Source: an uncultured Myxococcales bacterium
GTDB taxonomy: Bacteria; Myxococcota_A; UBA9042
NCBI GenBank assembly: GCA_903896545.1
Contig: CAITYF010000119.1
Location: forward strand, 1 to 32,574
DNA: 32,574 bases
Direction: 5' to 3'
Within the stretch, counting starts at the first letter, position 1, and each line of letters opens with the position of its first letter. The translations under genes and the position numbers were made by a program. The notes below the pieces were generated by a model that was not told where the DNA came from, ran no database searches, and saw only the letters and a program-made list of their open reading frames with translations. Shown piece after piece: positions 24,641-31,176 of this stretch.

Positions 24641-25198
24641 ATGAGATCACGTGGAAAAGTGTCTGTTCAAGCCTCCACCTCCCTTGGGCAGCGGACTGTC
24701 GGCCTTCGAGCCCGCATCCTGCTGCTGCCGTTCGTGCTCCTCGTGTCACTGGCCGGCGCCATCGGCTGCGAGACGACTCCAACAAACACCTGCGGCTACG
24801 GCAAGTTCGAGTGTAGCGACGGCAGCGGCTGCTGCAACAACGGCACGGTCTGCGGCACAGGCTACAACGGCTGCGGCCTCGACCAGTGTTGCAAGCCGAA
24901 CACTTGTAACTCCGGCCAGTTCGAGTGCAGCGACGGCAGCGGCTGCTGCAACAACGGCACCATCTGTGGCACAGGCAGCAACGGTTGCGGCGCCGACAAG
25001 TGTTGCAACCCCGGTTCCACCAGCGGTCAATGCACATCGGGGCCGTCGGGGGGCAACTGCAACGCCGGCTACTTGCTCTGCAACAGCGCGGCGTGTTGTC
25101 CGTCCGGGAGCCCGTACTACTGCAATAACGGCTGCTACTCGACCCAGTCCGCAGCGGTCTCGGCGTGTGGGTCGTCCTGCGTCCGGTGCGGTGGATAG
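24641..25198 (+). CDS. Cys-rich lipoprotein with 38-residue repeats
   Basis: A 185-residue protein starting at ATG 24641 behind GGAAGGA. A basic N-terminus and a hydrophobic segment (26-42) end at AIGC (Cys43), a probable lipidation site though Ala at -3 is weaker than Leu. The rest is very Cys-rich. Two near-identical 38-residue units (Cys51 and Cys89 onward) share ECSDGSGCCNNGT and end in a CC pair; a third, diverged unit runs from Cys140 to Cys183. Repeated CC and CxxG spacing resembles small disulfide-knot modules of extracellular proteins, but no family can be assigned. An outer-surface place is inferred. Confidence 0.78.
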   Translation: MRSRGKVSVQASTSLGQRTVGLRARILLLPFVLLVSLAGAIGCETTPTNTCGYGKFECSDGSGCCNNGTVCGTGYNGCGLDQCCKPNTCNSGQFECSDGSGCCNNGTICGTGSNGCGADKCCNPGSTSGQCTSGPSGGNCNAGYLLCNSAACCPSGSPYYCNNGCYSTQSAAVSACGSSCVRCGG

Positions 25199-25483
25199 TC
25201 CGACGGACGAAGTGCCGCGTTCCGAAGACAGTCGAAGCGCCTTCACAGCACTGCCCGCCGGACACGACGTGCGACAGCTTGGCGCCGCCGGAATCCGGTC
25301 CGGGCTGCAGCGTGACGCCCTACAGCAAGCGCTGGGGTGCGCAGGCCGATCGCGCCACTGACTGCGAAATAAGCCAATTTAAGAAAGAAATCAGAAAATC
25401 GAATCGACATCGCGCAGGCCTTTTCCTACGCTTTGGGCTGTCCGATTTGCCCCGCCCATTTTCCCATTTCAGGAGTTGCCCGC
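25199..25483. other. Intergenic region with possible coding remnant
   Basis: A 285-base gap. Its first part, in another frame than the lipoprotein, reads as a Cys-containing stretch (CPPDTTCDSLAPPESGPGC) ending in a SKRWGAQADRATDC sequence, which resembles the end of the remnant at 24042-24286. An A-rich stretch (25366-25410) precedes AGGAG, the ribosome-binding site of the next gene. Confidence 0.35.
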
Positions 25484-26725
25484 ATGAATCCAGTCGCCCT
25501 TCGTTCGCACCACTCTGCCTATCCCCTGCCCAGCGACCACGCGCCCGGCGGTTGGGTCGTCATCGGTCCTGAGCACACGTACCACAAGCTGGACGCCGTC
25601 GCCGCCCACGTCTACACGCACGCCGATGGCACGCGCGACGTAGCGGCGCTCGCGCAAAGCCTCGTGACGACCGGAATCACCGACGCGGATGAAAATCTGG
25701 TGCACGAGGCGCTCGATCGCTTGGCCGATTTTGGGTTGCTTGAAAAGCGCGTCGCGCCGCCTGCGGGCGTCTCGCGTCGCGTGTTGCTGCAGCGTCTGGC
25801 GGGCGGCACGGCGCTGGCGGCACTGACTGCGGCGCTGGGCGTCCCGCGTACGGCGGACGCGGCGACGGCGGGTCTGTGCGGCGCCGAGCGCGACCTCATC
25901 GACGAAATTGCGTACCTTGAAGCCCAAGAGGGCGCCGTCGCGGACCTCCTCGACACCTGGGCGGACGCGCTGGACAAGGATGAAAAGGCCGACCCGTTCT
26001 ATGCCGAAGCGCTGCGCAGTAAGGAAATGGAGCACAAGAAGCGGCAGCAGGATTACTCGGTGAAGCTGGACGACGCGACCGACGACCTGAACGCGTGCCG
26101 CGTCGACCGCAAGATCGCCAAGGAGGAGACCTACAAGCAGCAGCAACAGCTGAAGCTCAAGGTGCGCGCGCAAGAGGCGGACAAGAAGCGCCAGCAGCAG
26201 CAGGAGAAGTTCGTCGCGCGTGAAGCGGACGTGAAGAACGCGGAGGACACGCGCAAGAAGGCGATCGATTCATCCAAGGCTTCGGAAGAAAAGCAGAAAC
26301 TCGCCACAGAAGCGTCGCTGACGCACGAAGCGCAGCGTCTGGACCGGCTGAAGAAGCTGAAGGCGCAGGAAGAGGACGCGAAGCGTCAGCGCTCGATGCG
26401 CTTGGACGAACAGACGGCGAAGAAGTTGGCGAATTCCGAGGCCAAGTTCATCAGCGCGGAGGAAGGCGCCAAGGTGCTGAGCGAGGCGTACGTGCTGCGG
26501 GCTGAGGAAGCGGCGCAGAAGCAGCTGGGGCAGACCGATTACGCGCTCACCGTTGCCAAGGAAGAAAACCAGAAGGCGTGGGACGAAGCGCCCGTGCTGC
26601 GCAAGGCGGAAGAAAGCGCCAAGGAGCAGTACAAGAAGGGTGCGTCGGCGGACTACCTGGCCAAAGAGCAGGAACAGAAGAAGGCCGACGCCATCGCACA
26701 GGAACAGGCAACGAAGGTCCAGTAA
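25484..26725 (+). CDS. PqqD-like (RRE) domain, internal Tat-type signal and charged coiled coil
   Basis: A 413-residue protein with an unusual order. Residues about 10-90 match the PqqD/RiPP-recognition-element pattern: a WVVIGPEHTYHKLDAVAAHV strand-helix start, then adGTRDVAALA and an alpha-helical end (ALDRLADFGLLEK). A twin-arginine-type sequence SRRVLLQ (Arg98-Arg99) follows, then a hydrophobic helix (101-120) and ADAATA, which could be a signal-peptidase site. From Cys132 to the end the protein is a long Lys/Glu/Gln/Ala coiled coil with a Cys in LNACRVDR. This would leave the PqqD-like part in the cytosol and send the coiled coil to the periplasm, or anchor it there. ATG 25484 follows AGGAG. 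Function is unknown; the domain calls are by pattern only. Confidence 0.72.
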   Translation: MNPVALRSHHSAYPLPSDHAPGGWVVIGPEHTYHKLDAVAAHVYTHADGTRDVAALAQSLVTTGITDADENLVHEALDRLADFGLLEKRVAPPAGVSRRVLLQRLAGGTALAALTAALGVPRTADAATAGLCGAERDLIDEIAYLEAQEGAVADLLDTWADALDKDEKADPFYAEALRSKEMEHKKRQQDYSVKLDDATDDLNACRVDRKIAKEETYKQQQQLKLKVRAQEADKKRQQQQEKFVAREADVKNAEDTRKKAIDSSKASEEKQKLATEASLTHEAQRLDRLKKLKAQEEDAKRQRSMRLDEQTAKKLANSEAKFISAEEGAKVLSEAYVLRAEEAAQKQLGQTDYALTVAKEENQKAWDEAPVLRKAEESAKEQYKKGASADYLAKEQEQKKADAIAQEQATKVQ

Positions 26726-26734
26726 TCAAAGCGC

Positions 26735-26768
26735 GCGCCAGACCATCCGCACCGGGGTGGTCTGGCGC
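26735..26768. terminator. Strong bidirectional terminator hairpin
   Basis: A perfect 11-bp inverted repeat, GCGCCAGACCA (26735-26745) and TGGTCTGGCGC (26758-26768), with a 12-base loop fills the gap between two convergent genes. It ends six bases from the stop of the minus-strand gene. Confidence 0.75.
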
Positions 26769-26774
26769 CGTCGC

Positions 26775-28343
26775 TCACAGGTTAGGCAGTGGGTCGGCGC
26801 TGGGCGGCGCGAGCGCCTCGGCGCGTTCCAGCAGGTACTGAACCATCGCGCCGGCCACATCCACGCCGCCAGAAAGCTGAGCTTGCGCGTAGTAGCACGG
26901 AAAATTGGCTTCCAGCAGGTACAAACGGCCGCCGGGACCTTCCAGAATATCCACGCCGCCGTGGGCGTGGCGCAGGACTTGGCACGACGCAACGGCAAGC
27001 TCTGCCGCACCTTTGGGCAGCGGCGCCGCGTAATCGTCCACGTCGTCGCTGCCTGATGTGCGAAAATCGTCGTCGTCCGTGACGTTGCGGTAGCTCGCGA
27101 CCGCCTTGTCGCCCACGACCACAACGCGCCAGTGGATCGCGTCCGGAATGTACGCCGTGAGCAGCGGCTTATTGCCCTCCACACTCGCGAAATCGACGAT
27201 GCTGAATAGGCTGGCCAATGAATCCGCCCGCATCACACCAATTCCGCGCGAATAGCCGAGCGCCTTGACCACCACCGGCACCCCACCGCACGCCTCGACC
27301 ATCGACCTGAGCATGAGGCGCGTAGGCTTGTCCAGCCAAAATGAGCGCGGCACAGGAAGTCCCGCGCGGGTAAAGGTCTCGGTGGCGTTCAGGTTCGCAA
27401 ACAGCGGACCGTCAGCGTCCAGATAGAACGTCGCCACTTTGCGCTGCCAGATGTGCTGCTCAACCCGCGAGGCGTGCAGTGAGACGGCGGGGCGGAAAAG
27501 CAGGTCGCCATCGCGCAGGCAACGCTCCGGGGCAAAATCAAAGCCGCGCGGATCGACGCGGATCGGGCGAATGCCGCGCGCAAAGCAGGCGGCTTCCAGG
27601 AGTTCCACCGTTTCGCGCGGCACGCCGTCGTCCACGATGGCCATGACGCGTCCAAACCCACGCAGCGCACCGACTCGCCGGGCGCCCTGCACCGTTCGGA
27701 CTTCCTGTCGTGCGGCGCGGCTCGCAAGTGTCCCACGCGTCGCTTGCGTCAGCTGCGCAGGATCGCCGTAAACAAACATCGCCAGCACCTGCTTCTGGCC
27801 GGCGATAACGGTCGCACCGAGGTGCATCGCCGCGCGCACCGCCTCCCCGGTAGGCCACACGTTGTGCCACGCAAGCAGTTGCCCCGCCTCCTGCGCGATC
27901 TGAACCGCGCCTTCCGCTGCTTGGAGGAACACCGTTTCGCCGCCCGCACTCGGTGCTTCAATGCAGACCAACGCCGTCGCCAAGAGTTGGTGGGCGCCGA
28001 CTTCATAGGTGTCCAAGTGCGGTGGGTGCCCCTGCCCGACGGCGTAGATGCGCAGCCGAAACACGCCGCCAAGCGCATTCGGGAGATTCAACGCCCCGTA
28101 GATGCGCGCTTCGAGGTCCGCAAGAAGCGGATGCAGCGCCACCGAAATGTGCGTGGAAGTCCCCGTTTCACCGCTTTGCCACTCGCAGCCAAGGCGCTGC
28201 AGTTCCTCCCGATCCGCAGTCCAAACTTGAAGACTTTGGCACTCGGAGGCGGTGAGAAAATCCCGTTGCCGCAACAGGAGCGGCAATTCCGCGAGGCGTT
28301 CGAGCGCGCCAGACGCGACCGGAGGGGAGGGAGAAATCGACAT
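26775..28343 (-). CDS. Fusion of 2OG-Fe(II) dioxygenase (P4H type) and RimK-like ATP-grasp ligase
   Basis: A 522-residue two-domain enzyme. The N-terminal half (about 10-195) has the prolyl-4-hydroxylase-type core: iron ligands His109-x-Asp111 (PPHLDTY) and His174 (MHLGATVIAG), with Lys184 ten residues on to bind 2-oxoglutarate, the same spacing as in collagen prolyl hydroxylase. The C-terminal half (about 235-510) is an ATP-grasp: VVVKALGYSRGIGV with Lys360, and metal ligands Asp465, Glu478 and Asn480 in GVDILE...LLEANF. ATP-grasp enzymes of this kind join a carboxylate to an amine, for example RimK and the graspetide ligases. Hydroxylation followed by ligation on one protein or peptide is inferred. 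ATG 28343 has a weak ribosome-binding site; an upstream start to 28484 is less likely. Confidence 0.82.
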   Translation of the reverse strand: MSISPSPPVASGALERLAELPLLLRQRDFLTASECQSLQVWTADREELQRLGCEWQSGETGTSTHISVALHPLLADLEARIYGALNLPNALGGVFRLRIYAVGQGHPPHLDTYEVGAHQLLATALVCIEAPSAGGETVFLQAAEGAVQIAQEAGQLLAWHNVWPTGEAVRAAMHLGATVIAGQKQVLAMFVYGDPAQLTQATRGTLASRAARQEVRTVQGARRVGALRGFGRVMAIVDDGVPRETVELLEAACFARGIRPIRVDPRGFDFAPERCLRDGDLLFRPAVSLHASRVEQHIWQRKVATFYLDADGPLFANLNATETFTRAGLPVPRSFWLDKPTRLMLRSMVEACGGVPVVVKALGYSRGIGVMRADSLASLFSIVDFASVEGNKPLLTAYIPDAIHWRVVVVGDKAVASYRNVTDDDDFRTSGSDDVDDYAAPLPKGAAELAVASCQVLRHAHGGVDILEGPGGRLYLLEANFPCYYAQAQLSGGVDVAGAMVQYLLERAEALAPPSADPLPNL

Positions 28344-28476
28344 GGTGGCCACTGCGCGCGAGGAATCGCTTGTTCTCGATGCTAGGCGAACACCTCGTTC
28401 CAAACAACCCCATTGCTGCGGGTTCACCAGGGTCGCTGGGGTTGCTTCTGTTGAATGGCTCGGCCCGCAACAGCCG

Positions 28477-28866
28477 CTAGCCACGCGTCGCCAGCATCCA
28501 TCGCGCCACCAACTCCGTCACGCCCGCGAGTCTGGCCGTCGTTTCTGCCGAATCGCGCAACACAACGACACCGCGGTCCGGCGCGGCCCAGGAAATCCAG
28601 CCCGTCAGATCGGCAAACTGAAGGGTGGACGCGTCGGCGCGCTTGGCCACGCCGCGGTGGAAAACCAATTCGACACGGTCGCCTGGCTGCAAGCGCAAGG
28701 TCACTCGGTCATCGCCGTCGATGCAGAAGCTCGGTGCATTCCACTTGATGCGTTCGGTCACACCGGGCAACGCACCCAGAATCGCTTTTTGCAGCAAAAG
28801 AATTTCCGCCAAACGCGCGTGCTGGCAGGTCGACATCCAAGCGTCCACGGTCGGCTGCGCGGGCAT
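28477..28866 (-). CDS. DUF1801-domain protein
   Basis: A 129-residue soluble protein with the DUF1801 (YdhG-like) pattern: LGALPGVTERIKWNAPSFCIDG, then RVTLRLQPGDRVELVFHRG and a C-terminal strand-helix ending in TELVARWML. The fold is known from structures, but the biochemical role of the family is not settled. It lies upstream of the dioxygenase/ATP-grasp gene on the same strand with a 133-base gap, so co-transcription is possible but not shown. Confidence 0.85.
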   Translation of the reverse strand: MPAQPTVDAWMSTCQHARLAEILLLQKAILGALPGVTERIKWNAPSFCIDGDDRVTLRLQPGDRVELVFHRGVAKRADASTLQFADLTGWISWAAPDRGVVVLRDSAETTARLAGVTELVARWMLATRG

Positions 28867-28937
28867 GTGGCGTTCCTCGGCGAGGTTTTGGCTACAAAGC
28901 CGTGCGGGCGAGATTCGTTACGTGGCAATCACCCAGG

Positions 28938-30185
28938 TTACGTGGCTTCGGCCTTGTAGCTGGCGCTCGCCCGGCGTTGCCGCAAGTACGGCGAAGGACC
29001 AATGCGATTGCGCCCTGCCCGCTTCGCCGAGTACAACCCCTCATCGGCGACGAGCAAGGCCGCCTCGAGCGCCGGCACGCCCTGCCCCTCAATTGGCGCC
29101 CAGCCGATGCTCACGGTGACCTCCAGCGGGCCGCGCGCGGTCGCGATGGGCGTCGCCGCAACCACCTCGCGCAGCGCTTCGGCCGCCGCGTGCACAGGCG
29201 AGATCTCAGTCAGGGGCAGCAAGACAACGAACTCCTCGCCACCGAGACGGGCAACGCACGAGTCCGATGGTGCCGCTGCGCTCAAGCGACGGACAAGCTC
29301 AATCAGCACCAAGTCGCCCGCATCATGGCCGTGGATGTCGTTGACGTTCTTGAAAAAATCGATATCGATGAGAACGAGCGCGCCCTGCCAATTCTGGCCA
29401 ACGCTGAACAACTTGCGCCGACTCGCCGCGCCGGTCAGCCCGTCGTATTCGACAAGCCGCTCCAGCTCCACCTTCGCGCGCTCCAGTTGCGCCAACGCGC
29501 GACGCTGCTGCGAAAACGCTTCGGCCAATTCCGCCTGCCGTTCGGACAATTGCTGCGTCAACAGGAAGCTTTGCATTTCTTGCAGGTAGCGAATCCGCCC
29601 AATGCCCCAGCCAACCACGCAAAAGCCGAGGACATCGGCCGAAACTGACATCGCGCGGTCCATTTCGGGCACGAAATGGCCGATGGCCGCGACCATGGCG
29701 CTCACGCCGATCAGCGCGGCGACCACCGATTGCGTCGTCGGCAGCAACACCACGAGACCGGACGAAAACGACACGAGCATGTACGTCACGGGCGAATTGC
29801 CAGCGCCGACGTCGGAACCGCTTGCCACGGACGCGCCGAGGAGGTAGCCGACCGTGGTCATGAAGCAGAACATGGACTTGGCGGAGACGCTCGCCTGCTG
29901 CAAACGCCGCGCAAAGAGCCACGCAGCCAGGATAAGCCCGCAGAGCACGGTGTGCACAACCGCCTGCGTGCGCTGCCCCAGGGTCGCCGTGTCGCGCAGC
30001 ACCGACGGCAAGTAGATCGACACCGTCAGCAGGTGCGCGGTGATCATGACCGGCACAAGGCGACGGAAACGCAGTAGATTGGTGTCCGTGATTTGGTGTG
30101 CAAGGCGCTGTTGCGCGGCTGCGCTCAACACCGGGAAATACGGGAAGAGGCGTTGAATCAACGTTTTGGGCTGTTGCTCAGGCAC
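28938..30185 (-). CDS. Membrane-bound diguanylate cyclase (GGDEF)
   Basis: A 415-residue protein. About five or six hydrophobic helices (residues 45-200) form a membrane sensor region, followed by a coiled coil (about 205-245) and a GGDEF domain. The active-site motif is GGEEF (315-319), with the metal-binding LIDIDFFKNVND upstream, so it should make cyclic di-GMP from two GTP. The RxxD inhibitory site expected five residues before the motif is absent, so it probably lacks this product inhibition. The start is GTG 30185. It is divergent from the YdeI-like gene across a gap of 217 bases. Confidence 0.9.
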   Translation of the reverse strand: MPEQQPKTLIQRLFPYFPVLSAAAQQRLAHQITDTNLLRFRRLVPVMITAHLLTVSIYLPSVLRDTATLGQRTQAVVHTVLCGLILAAWLFARRLQQASVSAKSMFCFMTTVGYLLGASVASGSDVGAGNSPVTYMLVSFSSGLVVLLPTTQSVVAALIGVSAMVAAIGHFVPEMDRAMSVSADVLGFCVVGWGIGRIRYLQEMQSFLLTQQLSERQAELAEAFSQQRRALAQLERAKVELERLVEYDGLTGAASRRKLFSVGQNWQGALVLIDIDFFKNVNDIHGHDAGDLVLIELVRRLSAAAPSDSCVARLGGEEFVVLLPLTEISPVHAAAEALREVVAATPIATARGPLEVTVSIGWAPIEGQGVPALEAALLVADEGLYSAKRAGRNRIGPSPYLRQRRASASYKAEAT

Positions 30186-30402
30186 GCGACCGCCGGATTC
30201 CTGCGCGCCAACGCGCGTTGAAGTTTCCTCAGCTTAGCAAGTCAACCGTGCGACGACCAGCAGAGTTTTTGAAACGTACGTCGGCGCGGGTAACATCGGC
30301 TTGACGCCGCATTGCAACGCCTCACAATTCTGGGAAATGAGCATCGCGTACGTCTGGTTTTGACGGATCGCGCCCTGCACTGAACCGATCGGGAAGCGGC
30401 CA

Positions 30403-30993
30403 ATGAACCCAAGCCTATTCGCAACGCCTGCCGATTTCCGTACTTGGCTCACGCAGCACCACGCGACTGCGACTGAACTCTGGCTGGGCATCGCCAAGAA
30501 AGGCAGTGGTATCCCGAGCATCACCTACGCCGAAGCGCTGGACGAAGCCCTGTGTTTTGGCTGGATTGACGGTCTGAAGAAGTCCCACGACGCCCTCCAC
30601 TTCAAGCTGCGGTTGACGCCGCGCAAGCCAAAGGGCTTGTGGTCGAAGATCAACGTCGCCCACGTCGAGCGGCTCATTGGGGAGGGCCGGATGATGCCCG
30701 CGGGGCTCGCGCAGGTCGATGCGGCAAAACGCGATGGCCGTTGGGATGCGGCCTACCACGGTGGCGCGACGTCGACTGTGCCGGCGGATCTCCAGGCGGT
30801 TCTGGACGCGGAACCGAAAATTGCGGCTTTTTTCGCCGACCTCGATCGCACAAACCGTTATGCGATGCTTTTCCGCCTCCAAACCGCGATGAAGCCTGAG
30901 ACGCGGGCGAAGCGCCTCGCCGTCATCGTCCAGATGCTGCGCGAAGGACGCGGGTACCATGCGACACGCGCAGGTAAGACGCCGCCGGAGTGA
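30403..30993 (+). CDS. YdeI/OmpD-associated family protein
   Basis: A 196-residue protein of the YdeI/OmpD-associated family, with FRTWLTQHHATATELWLGI, the signature SITYAEALDEALCFGWIDG and RLTPRKPKGLWSKIN. Members are cytosolic and linked to stress or antimicrobial-peptide survival in enterics; the mechanism is not established. Genes of this family and DUF1801 genes often occur near each other, and here they are 1.5 kb apart with the diguanylate cyclase between. ATG 30403 follows a GGGAAG site. Confidence 0.9.
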   Translation: MNPSLFATPADFRTWLTQHHATATELWLGIAKKGSGIPSITYAEALDEALCFGWIDGLKKSHDALHFKLRLTPRKPKGLWSKINVAHVERLIGEGRMMPAGLAQVDAAKRDGRWDAAYHGGATSTVPADLQAVLDAEPKIAAFFADLDRTNRYAMLFRLQTAMKPETRAKRLAVIVQMLREGRGYHATRAGKTPPE

Positions 30994-31095
30994 GCTTCGC
31001 TGATTTCTTGATTCAACGTTGCGCGACGGCTCTGCCCTGACCATAGGTGGCGAACCCGCGCTGTCAACCCGGCAAACATCAATATTTTTGCAAAT

Positions 31096-31123
31096 TTGAC
31101 ACAGACGCGAGGCGACCTAGCGT
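31096..31123 (+). promoter_or_regulatory. Candidate promoter for the AsmA-like gene
   Basis: TTGACA (31096-31101), a 16-base spacer and TAGCGT (31118-31123), preceded by an AT-rich stretch (31080-31096) unusual for this GC-rich sequence. The start codon is 54 bases on. Confidence 0.5.
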
Positions 31124-31176
31124 GGGTGTGACGTGGGTCCGAGGGCCAACTTGCTGGGCGCTAAAGGAACCGATCA

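Noticed and set aside
28343..28484. An N-terminal extension of the dioxygenase/ATP-grasp protein to 28484
   Set aside because: The extra 47 residues are low-complexity and have no clear ribosome-binding site. The conserved helical start follows the ATG at 28343.
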